A DNA stretch of 64,000 bases from Rhodanobacter sp. ANJX3 (GTDB taxonomy: Bacteria; Pseudomonadota; Gammaproteobacteria; Xanthomonadales; Rhodanobacteraceae), in assembly GCF_014200755.1 (NCBI RefSeq), contig NZ_JACHCM010000003.1:248001-312000 (forward strand), read 5' to 3'. The number at the start of each line of letters is the position of its first letter. Position 1 is the stretch's first letter. Below, one piece after another: positions 55,349 to 64,000 of the stretch. Position numbers and translations under genes: made by a program. The notes beneath the pieces were generated by a model, which did no database searches, had not been told where the DNA came from, and was given only the letters and a program-made list of their open reading frames with translations.

Positions 55349-57100
55349 TCATGCGTGCAGACGCCGCAGCGCATCTTGCAGGTTCTTGTTGGTCGGATCG
55401 AGCTTGCGCACGTCGTCGAAAATGCGTTGTGCCTCCTGCTGGTGACCCAGCTTCCACAGCACCTCGCCCAGATGAACGCCGACGTCGGCGTCCTTCTGCG
55501 CTTGCCACGCGCTGCTGAGCACCTGCGCCGCCTGATCGAGATGACCGAGCCGGTACTGCAGCCAACCCCAGGAATCGGCGATGGCCGGATCGCTCGGCTT
55601 GGCCGCGCGGGCCGTCTGGATCAGCTGCTCGGCTTCGGGCAGGTCACGATCGGCGTCGGCCAGGGTGAAACCCAACGCATTGCTGGCATCGACGTCACCC
55701 GGCTTGATCTTCAGAAGGCGGTGAAAATCCTTGACCGCCAGATCGACATCGTTCGCCTCGGCGTATGCCAGCCCGCGGCCGTAGAGCAGGTCCGGATCGT
55801 CCGGCACCACCTGCAGGGCGTGACTGAATGCCGCGATCGCCTGCGGGTACTTGCGTTCGCGCATGTAAAGTTCGGCATCGACCTGATAGGCCTTGCGCAG
55901 CTGGGTGGGCTGATCGAGGTAATCGACCTGCATCTGTTCCAGCGCCTGATGCGCCTCGTTGCTCTTGCCCTGCGATTGCAAGATCACCGCGCTGCGCAGG
56001 TCGGCGTCGAACGCATGGGTGTCGTCATCGTCGACCTGGCTGTACCAGGCCAGCGCCTCGTCGTTGAGATGCTGCGCCTCGGCCAGCTGGCCCAGCAGAT
56101 AGGCACTTTTCGCGCGCACCTCCGGCGGCGCTTTCTGCAGCTGCTGATACAGCGCGGCCAGCCCGGTACCGTTGCCGTTCTGCGCCGCCAGAGCCACGCG
56201 CAGGGCGTAGGTGTCGGCATTTTGCGGGCCGTGATCGAGCACCTTGGAGGCGCCGGCATAGTCACCGGCCTGGCTGAGCATGCTGGCGTAGGCCAGACGC
56301 AACTGAATATTGTCGGGTGCCTTGGCGATCGCCTTTTGCAGCAGCGCGCGGGCGCCGTCGTGATCGCCATCCTTGAATTTCATTTGCGCCAGCCAGGCGT
56401 AGGTTTCGGCGCTCTTGAACCGCTGCACGGCCGCTTCGGCGATGGCCAGCGCGTAAGCGTGCCGGCCGAATTTATCGCCCAGTTCGCTCATCGCCAGCCA
56501 TGCCTGCGGGTCGGCCGGCAGCTGCTGTGGCGTCGCCAGCTCAACCAGCAAGTTGGCCGCTTGTGCCTGATCGCGGGCGCCAAGCATCACCCGGCCGAAC
56601 TGGCGCCAGACTTCCTTGTCGCTGCTGCCGATGAGAAGCGTGAGCTGGCGACGCGCTTCGTCGGCGTCGCCGCGATCGAGCGCCAGCTCGGCGCGGGCCT
56701 CGGCCATACCGACAGGCGCGGCGCCCAGCACCTGCCAGCGATCCAGCGCTTGCTGAGCCGCGGTGTCGTCATGCACGGCGATGGCCAGGCGCGCAGCCCG
56801 TTCGGCCACTTCGGGATCCAGGCTCAGGCCGGCGGCGTGACCGTAGGCCGTCGAAGCGGTTTTGAGATCGTTGCGGCTCAGCGCCATTTCGCCGGCCAGC
56901 AGTTGGGCCAGCAGATCGTGCTCGGCGTCGGGCGTGGCAACCACCAGATGCGCCAGCGGCTGCGCGTTTGCGGCCGCCTGCCGCGGCGAACGCGCGGGCA
57001 TCGGGGCACAGCTGCACAAAACCAGCACCGAGGCCGTCAGTGCCGTAAAATGCCGCAGTTGCTTGAACCTGGCCGACCCGCTCCGCACATCCACCTCCAT
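55349..57100 (-). CDS. TPR-repeat lipoprotein
   Basis: Predicted 583 residues with a lipoprotein signal (hydrophobic stretch then VLCSC) and about ten TPR-like helix pairs. Clear repeats include KYPQAIAAFSHALQVVPDDP and AVKDFHRLLKIKPGDVDASN. It is probably an outer-membrane or periplasmic scaffold. Similar TPR proteins sit upstream of lolB in many gammaproteobacteria, and the overlap or near-overlap with lolB suggests coupling, perhaps in lipoprotein or envelope assembly. ATG 57100 has AGGTAGG upstream. No enzymatic domain is seen. Confidence 0.88.
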   Translation of the reverse strand: MEVDVRSGSARFKQLRHFTALTASVLVLCSCAPMPARSPRQAAANAQPLAHLVVATPDAEHDLLAQLLAGEMALSRNDLKTASTAYGHAAGLSLDPEVAERAARLAIAVHDDTAAQQALDRWQVLGAAPVGMAEARAELALDRGDADEARRQLTLLIGSSDKEVWRQFGRVMLGARDQAQAANLLVELATPQQLPADPQAWLAMSELGDKFGRHAYALAIAEAAVQRFKSAETYAWLAQMKFKDGDHDGARALLQKAIAKAPDNIQLRLAYASMLSQAGDYAGASKVLDHGPQNADTYALRVALAAQNGNGTGLAALYQQLQKAPPEVRAKSAYLLGQLAEAQHLNDEALAWYSQVDDDDTHAFDADLRSAVILQSQGKSNEAHQALEQMQVDYLDQPTQLRKAYQVDAELYMRERKYPQAIAAFSHALQVVPDDPDLLYGRGLAYAEANDVDLAVKDFHRLLKIKPGDVDASNALGFTLADADRDLPEAEQLIQTARAAKPSDPAIADSWGWLQYRLGHLDQAAQVLSSAWQAQKDADVGVHLGEVLWKLGHQQEAQRIFDDVRKLDPTNKNLQDALRRLHA

Positions 57101-57248
57101 CTGCCTACCTTTTGTTTGTTTGCCGCCGCGTGACCGGCGAAGCCAATATCGGTCACCGCGCGGATACTGCATCAAGCTTAGTCTACGTCGTCACTGCATC
57201 GCGCCGAAAACGTCGCAGCGACATCCATGCCGGAACTCCTACACCCTC

Positions 57249-58544
57249 ATGCCGCTGATAGCCCTCGGAATCAACCACCTCACCGCGCCGGTCAGCCTGC
57301 GCGAACAGGTGGCGTTCGATCCGGAGGCCGCCGGCGAGGCGCTGCACGAGCTGACGCGCGAGCCGGGCGTTGAAGAGGCGATGATTCTCTCGACCTGCAA
57401 CCGCACCGAGCTCTACGTTGGCGTGACTGCCGGTGCCGAGAGCATTCCGCAGGCGTGGTTGAGCCGTCACCACCGTCTGACTCCGGGCAAGCTGGACGAG
57501 TTCCTGTATCGGCACGATGAACGTGAGGCCGTACGCCACATGTTCCGTGTCGCTACCGGGCTGGATTCGATGGTGCTGGGCGAGCCGCAGATTCTCGGCC
57601 AGGTGAAGGACGCCTATCAGCAGGCACGCGAAGCGCAGTCGCTACGCGCGCCGCTGGATCGTCTGCTGCAGCACACCTTTGCGGTCGCCAAGCGCGTGCG
57701 CACCGACACGCGGATCGGCGCGTTTACCGTGTCGGTCGCCTTCACCGCGGTACGGCTGGCCGAGCAAGTCTTTGCGGACCTGTCCGACGCCTGCGTGCTG
57801 TTGATCGGCGCCGGCGACACGATCGAACTGGCGGCCAAGCATCTTGCCGACAAAAAGGCGCGACGGCTGATCGTCGCCAACCGCACGCTCGAAACTGCAC
57901 AGGAACTGGCCGGCCGCTACGGCGGTTACGCCATCGCGCTGGCCGATCTGCCGCAGCATCTGGCCGAGGTCGATATCGTGATCTCCTCCACCGCGGCGCG
58001 ACAGCCGATTCTCACCCGTGCCATGGTCGAGAAAGCCATGGCCGCGCGAAGGCGCAAACCGATGTTCATGGTCGATATCGCGGTGCCGCGTGATATCGAG
58101 GACGGCGTGGGCGACCTGCCCGACGTCTATCTCTACGGTATCGACGACCTGCGCCAGGTCATCGACGACAACCGCCGCTCACGCGAAGCCGCCGCGCACG
58201 AAGCCAGCGACATCATCGATCTGCAGGTCGATCGCTACATGGCCTGGCGCCACGCACTCACGCTGAAGAACCCGGCGCTCGACATGCGCCAGCACGCCGA
58301 GGTCTACCGCGACGAGGTGCTCGACAAGGCACGCGCCATGCTCGCTCGCGGCAAGACGGCCGACGAGGCGCTGGCGTTCCTCGCCAACACGCTGACCAAC
58401 AAGCTGCTGCACCACCCCAGCGCGCGGCTGCGCGAAGCGGCGCTCAGCGGCGATCTCGACCTGCTGCATGCCGCCGGTCGTTTGTACGGGCTCGACGACG
58501 AAGAGAAAGGGACGAGAAGCGAGTCCCAAAAAAGGGATAAATAG
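57249..58544 (+). CDS. hemA: Glutamyl-tRNA reductase
   Basis: First committed enzyme of C5-pathway haem synthesis, reducing Glu-tRNA to glutamate semialdehyde with NADPH. The 431 residues start MPLIALGINHLTAPVSLREQ. Catalytic Cys50 lies in ILSTCNRTELY, and the NADPH domain contains LLIGAGDTIELAAKHL. It diverges from the TPR lipoprotein gene over a 148-base gap and is followed by prfA, the standard pairing. Confidence 0.97.
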   Translation: MPLIALGINHLTAPVSLREQVAFDPEAAGEALHELTREPGVEEAMILSTCNRTELYVGVTAGAESIPQAWLSRHHRLTPGKLDEFLYRHDEREAVRHMFRVATGLDSMVLGEPQILGQVKDAYQQAREAQSLRAPLDRLLQHTFAVAKRVRTDTRIGAFTVSVAFTAVRLAEQVFADLSDACVLLIGAGDTIELAAKHLADKKARRLIVANRTLETAQELAGRYGGYAIALADLPQHLAEVDIVISSTAARQPILTRAMVEKAMAARRRKPMFMVDIAVPRDIEDGVGDLPDVYLYGIDDLRQVIDDNRRSREAAAHEASDIIDLQVDRYMAWRHALTLKNPALDMRQHAEVYRDEVLDKARAMLARGKTADEALAFLANTLTNKLLHHPSARLREAALSGDLDLLHAAGRLYGLDDEEKGTRSESQKRDK

Positions 58545-58642
58545 CGAGGGCGGCTGGCTGCCGCTTTCATCCTTGCCCGGATCGCTCACTGGTCTAGGCG
58601 CTTTTGCTCATCCCTCGCCCCTCTCTACTCGCCCCTTCTCCC

Positions 58643-59722
58643 ATGACCCCATCGATCCGCCGCAAACTCGAAGCACTGGCCGAGCGCCACGAGGAAATCG
58701 GCCTGCTGCTGAGCCAGCCCGACGTGCTCGCCGACAACACCCGATTCCGCACTCTGTCGCAGGAATACGCCCAGCTCGAACCTGTCGCCACCTCGCTGCG
58801 CGAGCACGACCAAGCCGAGCGCGAGCTGGCCGACACGCGCGCCATGCTCGACGATCCCGAGCTGCGCGACATGGCCAGCGAGGACATCGGCCGACTGCAG
58901 CAGCGACTGCTCGAACTGGACAGCGAACTGCAGCTGCTGCTGTTGCCGAAAGATCCACGCGACGAGGCGAACCTCTACCTCGAAGTGCGCGCGGGCGCCG
59001 GCGGCGACGAAGCGGCGATCTTCGCCGGCGACCTGCTGCGCATGTATCTGCGCTATGCCGAAAGCCGCCGTTGGCACGTGGAAATTCTCAGCGAACACGC
59101 CGGCGAGCACGGCGGCTTCAAGGAGGTGGTCGCACGCGTCGAAGGCGCCGGCGCGTATTCCAAGCTGAAGTTCGAATCCGGCGCGCACTGCGTCAAGCGC
59201 GTGCCGGTCACCGAGTCACAAGGCCGCGTGCACACCTCCACCGCCACCGTCGCCGTGCTGCCGGAACTCGATGAGATCGATGACGTCGTCATCAATCCGT
59301 CCGATCTGAAGACCGATACCTTTCGCGCCTCCGGCGCCGGCGGTCAGCACGTCAACAAGACCGACTCGGCCATTCGCATTACGCACATTCCCACCGGCAC
59401 GATCGTCGAGTGTCAGGAAGAGCGCAGCCAGCACAAGAACCGCGCCCGCGCGATGAGCCTGCTGAAGGCGCGCCTGCTCGACGCCGAACGCAGCAAGCAG
59501 AGCGAAGCGCAGGCCGAGTCGCGCCGGCTGCAGGTCGGCACCGGCGACCGCAGCCAGCGCATCCGCACCTACCGTTACAAGGACAACCTGGTGACCGATC
59601 ACCGAATCGGCCTGAATCTTTATCGGCTCACCGAAATCATGCAGGGCGATCTGGCCGAGCTGGTCGATACGCTGACCCGCGAGCATCAGGCCGATGAGCT
59701 GAAGTCGCTGAGCGGCGGTTGA
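58643..59722 (+). CDS. prfA: Peptide chain release factor 1
   Basis: Reads UAA and UAG stops and triggers peptide release. The 359 residues contain the codon-recognition tripeptide PVT (188-190) and the catalytic GGQ (233-235) within [19 protein letters not shown] 58643 gives the usual start [19 protein letters not shown]. The methyltransferase gene prmC, which often follows, is absent here; an OGT-like gene takes its place 59 bases downstream. Confidence 0.97.
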   Translation: MTPSIRRKLEALAERHEEIGLLLSQPDVLADNTRFRTLSQEYAQLEPVATSLREHDQAERELADTRAMLDDPELRDMASEDIGRLQQRLLELDSELQLLLLPKDPRDEANLYLEVRAGAGGDEAAIFAGDLLRMYLRYAESRRWHVEILSEHAGEHGGFKEVVARVEGAGAYSKLKFESGAHCVKRVPVTESQGRVHTSTATVAVLPELDEIDDVVINPSDLKTDTFRASGAGGQHVNKTDSAIRITHIPTGTIVECQEERSQHKNRARAMSLLKARLLDAERSKQSEAQAESRRLQVGTGDRSQRIRTYRYKDNLVTDHRIGLNLYRLTEIMQGDLAELVDTLTREHQADELKSLSGG

Positions 59723-59781
59723 CGATGCGCCTCTGCCCGAGGGCGCTTGGCGCCCATCCGACCATACGCTAGCGTGAGCCC

Positions 59782-61887
59782 ATGACCGACCTCTTCCAAT
59801 CCGAACTCGACGGCTACCTGGCGCGCCTGACCACGCTGCTGGAAGCCCACGCCTTTGCCGACGCCGTGCCGGTCGCCGAAGACGCGATGAAGCGCTTCCC
59901 CGATTCCGCCGAGCTGCTGCGCATCTATGCCATCACCCTGCATCAGCTCGATCGGCGCGACGAGGCGCTGCGCCTTTTGTACAAGGCCGAAAAACTCAGC
60001 CCCGACAGTCTCGAAGTGCAGTGCAATCTGGCCAGTCTCGAAGTGGCCGACGGCCGCGCCGACGAGGCGATCGAGCGCATGCGCGCCGCGCTGCGCGTCT
60101 CCCCGGGTCATCCGGTCATCCTGCTGACACTGGGCAACGCGCTGATGGCGGCGGCGCGCTACGGCCAGGCGCGCGATTCGTACGCCATGGCGACCTACGG
60201 CGCACCGGGCCATCCCGGCCTGCGGCTGAACGTGGCCGCCGCCGAACTGGCGATCGACCACGCCGCCCAGGCCGAAGTGCATGCACGCGAGGCGCTGCAG
60301 ATCGCGCCAACCATGGGGCCGGCGCACGCGATGCTCGGACACACGCATCGAGCACGCGGCCAGTTTACTGAAGCGTTTCAGGCCTACCTGCGCGCCGAAG
60401 CGCTGGAGCCACGCAACGGCGAGCATCCCTACCACGCGGGCATGATGCTCGATGAGCTGGGCCGGCTCGACGACGCGCAGGCAGCCTTCGCACGATCACT
60501 GCAGCTCGATGGAAACAACGGTGCAGCCCTGAGCCAGCGGATTTTCACCTTGCGCCAGCTGTGCCAATGGAGCGAACTGGAAACTCTCGCCGCACGGCTG
60601 CGCGTCGCCGTAGCCGACGGCATGCCGGGCATTACGCCCTTCAGCTTTCTGGCCGAGGACGCCAGCGCGGAAGAGCAGCGTCACTGCGCCGAAACCTTTG
60701 CCGCCGCCATCGACGCCGAGATGGCGCCGCTGCGCCGACAGCTGGCCTTCACGCATACTATGCCTGCGGCGAATACGCCGATACGGGTGGGCTTTGTCTC
60801 CAACGGCTTCGGCGAGCATGCCACCGGCTTGCTGGTGGTCGCGATGATCGAGGCGCTGGCCGAGAGCGAGCTGGAGCTGCACCTTTACGCTACCGCACCT
60901 AACGACGGCGGCGCCATTCGTACGCGGCTCGAAGCCGCGTGCCACGTCGATGACGTCAGCGGCCTGGGCCACGGCCCGCTGGCCGAACGCATCCACGCCG
61001 ATCGGATCGAACTGCTGGTCGATCTCACGGTGTATTCCAGCGGCTCCAACGCCAAACTTTTTGCGCTGCGCCCAGCGCCGCTGCAGCTCAACTGGCTCGG
61101 CTATCCGGGCACCTCCGGTGCCGCCTGGATCGATTATCTGCTCGCCGACGCCATCGTCGCGCCGACATCGCTGCGCTCGACGATCAGCGAAAAACTGCTG
61201 CTGCTGCCGCGCTGCTTTCAGCCCAACGACCCGACCCGGAACATCCCGCCGGCGCCCCCGCGCGAAGCGTGTGGACTGCCGGCGCAAGGTACGGTGTTTG
61301 CCTGCTTCAACGCCAGCTACAAGATCAATCCGCCCTCGTTCAACCGCTTTCTCAGCATTCTCGATCAGACGCCGGGCAGCGTGCTGTGGCTGCTGAGCGG
61401 GCCGGAAAACGCCGATCGGCGTCTGCGCGAGCACGCGGTCCAGGCGGGCATCGCCGCCGATCGCTTGATCTTCATGGCCAAGCTGCCGCATCGGGAATAT
61501 CTGGCGCGCTATGCGCACGTCGATCTGTTTCTCGATACCCTCCCCTACAACGCGCACACCACCGCGTCCGACGCGCTATGGGCCGGCTGCCCGCTGCTGA
61601 CGCTGGTGGGCAACACCTTTGCCGGCCGCGTGGCGGCTAGCCTGCTGCAGCACGTCGGCCTGCCCGAACTGGTGACCGAGGACGAGGACAGCTTCGTCGC
61701 GCTCGCCGTGAACCTGGGCAGCCATCACGAAGCCTTGCAGCTGCTGCGCCATCATCTGGAACAGCAGCGCCAGCGCGGCAAGCTGTTCGACATGGCCGGT
61801 TATGCCACCGATTTCCGCCGCGCGGTGCAGGCCATGGTGGCCCGGCGCCGAATCGGCCGTCCGGCCGCCGACATCAATATCACCTAG
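59782..61887 (+). CDS. TPR protein with SPINDLY-type O-GlcNAc transferase domain (GT41)
   Basis: Predicted 701-residue cytoplasmic protein. TPR-like repeats fill residues 1-270, followed by a GT41-like domain (about 330-690). Residues matching catalytic and UDP-binding positions of OGT are kept: His346 in GFGEHATGLL, Lys514 in ASYKINPPSF, and HTT (592-594) in YNAHTTASDALWAGCPLLTL. LNWLGYPGTSGAAWIDY is a family hallmark. The donor sugar could be UDP-GlcNAc or GDP-fucose, and the target is unknown; bacterial relatives glycosylate proteins such as flagellin. The PPK2 gene follows after 15 bases. Confidence 0.88.
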   Translation: MTDLFQSELDGYLARLTTLLEAHAFADAVPVAEDAMKRFPDSAELLRIYAITLHQLDRRDEALRLLYKAEKLSPDSLEVQCNLASLEVADGRADEAIERMRAALRVSPGHPVILLTLGNALMAAARYGQARDSYAMATYGAPGHPGLRLNVAAAELAIDHAAQAEVHAREALQIAPTMGPAHAMLGHTHRARGQFTEAFQAYLRAEALEPRNGEHPYHAGMMLDELGRLDDAQAAFARSLQLDGNNGAALSQRIFTLRQLCQWSELETLAARLRVAVADGMPGITPFSFLAEDASAEEQRHCAETFAAAIDAEMAPLRRQLAFTHTMPAANTPIRVGFVSNGFGEHATGLLVVAMIEALAESELELHLYATAPNDGGAIRTRLEAACHVDDVSGLGHGPLAERIHADRIELLVDLTVYSSGSNAKLFALRPAPLQLNWLGYPGTSGAAWIDYLLADAIVAPTSLRSTISEKLLLLPRCFQPNDPTRNIPPAPPREACGLPAQGTVFACFNASYKINPPSFNRFLSILDQTPGSVLWLLSGPENADRRLREHAVQAGIAADRLIFMAKLPHREYLARYAHVDLFLDTLPYNAHTTASDALWAGCPLLTLVGNTFAGRVAASLLQHVGLPELVTEDEDSFVALAVNLGSHHEALQLLRHHLEQQRQRGKLFDMAGYATDFRRAVQAMVARRRIGRPAADINIT

Positions 61888-61902
61888 CCGCTCGGAATCC
61901 TC

Positions 61903-62688
61903 ATGGGCAAGAAAGCCAAACATCACTACCGCAAAGCCATGAAAGAGCTGCAGCTCGAGCTGATACGCCTGCAGCACGGGCTCAAGCGCAGCGGCAAGCG
62001 GCTGGTGGTGATCTTCGAGGGGCGCGACGCGGCCGGCAAAGGCGGCACGATCAAGGCGATTACCGAAAGCCTGGATACGCGCAGCTATCGCATTGCCGCG
62101 CTGTCCAAACCCAGCGAACACGAGTCGAGCCAGTGGTATTTCCAGCGCTATGTCGAGCACTTGCCCAGCGCCGGCGAGTTCGTGCTGTTCGATCGCAGCT
62201 GGTACAACCGCGCGGTGGTCGAACCGGCCATGGGCTTTTGCAGCAAGGACGAATACAAGGCCTTTCTCGACGCGGTGCCGACTTTCGAAAAGCTGCTCAC
62301 CGACGACGGCATTATCCTGCTGAAGTACTGGCTGGCCGTGGATCAGCAGGAGCAGGAAGAGCGCTTCAACCAGCGCGCCGAGAATCCGCTGAAACGCTGG
62401 AAGCTGTCGCCGGTGGATATGGCTGCGCGGCAGAAATACACCGAAATCGGCAAGCTGCGCGACACCATGATCAAACGCACCGACGCCAAGCATGCGCCGT
62501 GGTTCGTGGTGGACTTCAACGACCAGAAGCGCGGCCGCGTAAATCTGATCCGACATCTGCTGAAGCAACTACCGTTCGACGACGAACCGATCGCCGAAGT
62601 GGAACTGTCGGCACTGAAAGGCGATCCCGCGCACGAGAACGTTACCGACAAGGCCGTGTGGGTCGCCGATACGTTCGGCGATAGCTAA
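61903..62688 (+). CDS. ppk2: Polyphosphate kinase 2, class I
   Basis: Transfers phosphate between polyphosphate and nucleoside diphosphates. The 261 residues hold one PPK2 domain with Walker A EGRDAAGKGGT (39-49), Walker B LFDRSWYNRA (Asp97) and the lid region EQEERFNQR. Length and the single domain fit class I (NDP phosphorylating) enzymes, though class cannot be proved by eye. It is 15 bases after the OGT-like gene and convergent with acyP. Confidence 0.93.
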   Translation: MGKKAKHHYRKAMKELQLELIRLQHGLKRSGKRLVVIFEGRDAAGKGGTIKAITESLDTRSYRIAALSKPSEHESSQWYFQRYVEHLPSAGEFVLFDRSWYNRAVVEPAMGFCSKDEYKAFLDAVPTFEKLLTDDGIILLKYWLAVDQQEQEERFNQRAENPLKRWKLSPVDMAARQKYTEIGKLRDTMIKRTDAKHAPWFVVDFNDQKRGRVNLIRHLLKQLPFDDEPIAEVELSALKGDPAHENVTDKAVWVADTFGDS

Positions 62689-62697
62689 CGCAAAAAG

Positions 62698-62979
62698 CTA
62701 GCGGATATGGAAGTCCTTGCCGAAGCTCTCGGCAGTGATTTCGCCAGCCAGCTCGTCGCGATGAACCGATGCTACCGTCGCCGCTGGCGGCCCACGCTGC
62801 AGCCACTGCTCCAGCGCATCCAGTGCGGCGATATCGCCGATGGCCAGCACTTCGACTTCGCCGCCAGGCAGATTTTTCGCATGACCTGCCAAACCGAGAT
62901 TCGAGGCCTGCTCACGCGTGCTGGCGCGATAGAACACGCCCTGCACGTGGCCGCTGACGATGAACCTCGCTGCCGGCAT
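62698..62979 (-). CDS. acyP: Acylphosphatase
   Basis: Small hydrolase of acyl phosphates. The 93 residues start MPAARFIVSGHVQGVFYRAS, where the catalytic Arg lies in GVFYRAS and the Asn in AKNLPGGEVEV. The ATG at 62979 shares one base with the tlpA-like stop (TAATG), so translation is coupled. The open frame continues upstream only as a shadow of that gene. Confidence 0.95.
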   Translation of the reverse strand: MPAARFIVSGHVQGVFYRASTREQASNLGLAGHAKNLPGGEVEVLAIGDIAALDALEQWLQRGPPAATVASVHRDELAGEITAESFGKDFHIR

Positions 62980-63464
62980 TACTTGGCGCCGATCGCCGCG
63001 GCAAGCATCGACGAGGTCACCGGCCCCACGAAAGGCTTGGCCACCTTGCCCTGCGGGTCGATCAGCCAAGTGGTCGGCAGGCCGCGCGGCTCGTCGAAAT
63101 CCTTGACCGGTTTGTCCATCGTCACTTGCGCGATGGGATACACCACCGGATGCTTGGCCACGAAGGCCTTGATGTCTGCGGGCTCGCTGTCGTCGAATGC
63201 CAGGCCGATCGCGGCGACGTTTTTGTGGGTTGCCACAAAGTGGGAGATGTCCGGCATCTCCTTGATGCAGGGCACGCACCAGGTCGCCCAATAATTGACG
63301 ATCACCCACTTGCCGCGCTCGGCTGCCAGATCGAAGGTCTTGCCATCGATCGTGACGACTTTCAGCGTGGGCTTTTCGGGCATCGCGGCTTGCGCCGGAA
63401 TGGCCACGGCCAGTGCGACGAATATCAGCGAGGTGAAGCCGAGTTTGCGTAGCGCAGAAATCAT
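62979..63464 (-). CDS. TlpA/ResA-family thiol-disulfide oxidoreductase
   Basis: Predicted secreted or membrane-anchored thioredoxin-like protein of 161 residues with a signal sequence (about 1-27) and the active site WCVPC (62-66). The fold stretches RGKWVIVNYWATWC and RGLPTTWLIDPQGKV, with the cis-Pro in LPTTW, are present. It would act as a periplasmic reductase, for example in cytochrome c maturation. It overlaps the YihY-family gene by four bases and acyP by one base. Confidence 0.92.
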   Translation of the reverse strand: MISALRKLGFTSLIFVALAVAIPAQAAMPEKPTLKVVTIDGKTFDLAAERGKWVIVNYWATWCVPCIKEMPDISHFVATHKNVAAIGLAFDDSEPADIKAFVAKHPVVYPIAQVTMDKPVKDFDEPRGLPTTWLIDPQGKVAKPFVGPVTSSMLAAAIGAK

Positions 63465-64000
63465 GCAGGAAGTTCCTTGGTATCGGCCGCGCGGTTCGCG
63501 TCCGGGGGATAAACGGTGTTGAGCCGTGTGGTCAGTGTGGCCGCGACTTCGTCAGCCAACACCGCCAGTAGCCCCAGCAGCGGCTGGGGCAGTGCGATGC
63601 CGAGTTCGGCCGCCTCTTCCACGGGATTGAGCGGCAGGCGATAGCGGGAATGTTCGTAAACGCGCAGCAGATCGGTGCTGTCCAGGCTGCGGCACAACAG
63701 CCAGCTGCCCAGCTCGCTTTGGGTGATCAGTTCGGCCTGCTCCAGCTCGAAGAAATAATCGGCGATCGTGCCGCGATGCAGATACGGCTCGTACTGCCGT
63801 ATCTTGGCCTGATCTACCGTGTCTCCGCTGCGCTGCGCGTCGATGAAATGCCCCAGCACCACCAGCAGGCCGAGAAACTCGGCACCGGCCGGCAGGCGCT
63901 CTTTCGGCGCGTGAAAGTCGAACGCCGATACCGATGCCGCAATCGACGCGGACAGAATCACGATCACCCACGAGAGATAAATCCACAGCAGAAAAATGGG
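63461..64000 (-). CDS. YihY/BrkB-family inner-membrane protein (5' end cut by window)
   Basis: The C-terminal 179 residues of a multi-helix membrane protein. The visible start PIFLLWIYLSWVIVILSASI matches the last helices of the YihY/virulence factor BrkB (former RNase BN) family. After it comes a cytoplasmic domain of about 140 residues resembling a winged helix (YFFELEQAELITQSELGSWL) found in longer members of the family. The N-terminal part lies beyond 64000. Function in this family is not established. Confidence 0.85.
   Translation of the reverse strand, partial: PIFLLWIYLSWVIVILSASIAASVSAFDFHAPKERLPAGAEFLGLLVVLGHFIDAQRSGDTVDQAKIRQYEPYLHRGTIADYFFELEQAELITQSELGSWLLCRSLDSTDLLRVYEHSRYRLPLNPVEEAAELGIALPQPLLGLLAVLADEVAATLTTRLNTVYPPDANRAADTKELPA

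Noticed and set aside
62980..63309. Acylphosphatase with a 110-residue N-terminal extension
   Set aside because: The extension is the tlpA-like gene read in another frame; the true start at 62979 follows a TAATG junction.

Overview
The window is a high-GC bacterial chromosome segment made almost entirely of core genes. The layout points to a gammaproteobacterium of the Xanthomonadales (Lysobacterales), most likely Rhodanobacteraceae (Dyella/Rhodanobacter/Luteibacter type). The basis is the tRNA-tuf-secE-rif-str-S10-spc-alpha superoperon, the lolB-ispE-tRNAGln-prs-rplY-pth-ychF block, a class II DAHP synthase and a 319-residue Prs with a GTG start. The genus is an inference. No CRISPR array, prophage, transposase or rRNA gene was seen.

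Region 1 (1-15272) is mixed housekeeping: tldD (cut by the left edge), a membrane fatty-acid-hydroxylase/sterol-desaturase protein, yhdP, rng, a MscS-type channel, a Dph6-like ATP pyrophosphatase next to a Mug-type DNA glycosylase, a di-haem plus tri-haem cytochrome c pair, a 448-base gap that may hold a gene relic, and a coupled dsbB-aroG(class II) pair.

Region 2 (15376-48839) is one minus-strand translation and transcription superoperon. Read from the right: tRNA-Tyr, tRNA-Gly, tRNA-Thr, tuf copy 2, tRNA-Trp, secE, nusG, rplKA, rplJL, rpoBC, rpsL-rpsG-fusA-tuf copy 1, the S10 operon (rpsJ to rpsQ), the spc operon (rplN to secY) and the alpha operon (rpsM, rpsK, rpsD, rpoA, rplQ). It ends at a strong bidirectional terminator. 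Promoter-like sites are visible before tRNA-Tyr, rplK, rpsL, rpsH and rpsM. Short palindromic repeats of at least three families lie in unusually wide gaps of this superoperon.

Region 3 (48897-57100) runs on the minus strand: a TPR lipoprotein, lolB, a GNAT-IspE fusion gene, tRNA-Gln, prs, rplY, pth, ychF and a hot-dog acyl-CoA thioesterase. It joins outer-membrane lipoprotein delivery, isoprenoid synthesis, PRPP supply and translation quality control.

Region 4 (57249-64000) has hemA and prfA on the plus strand, followed by a SPINDLY-type TPR/O-GlcNAc-transferase-like protein and a class I PPK2 where prmC is often found. A minus-strand set follows: a YihY-family membrane protein (cut by the right edge), tlpA-like and acylphosphatase.

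The most unusual items are the in-frame GNAT-IspE fusion, the Mug-type glycosylase whose catalytic Asn position is Ala, the OGT-like/PPK2 pair, and the mosaic of palindromic repeats inside the ribosomal operons, including a degenerate 3' element shared by both tuf copies. I found no convincing wholly new multi-gene system.
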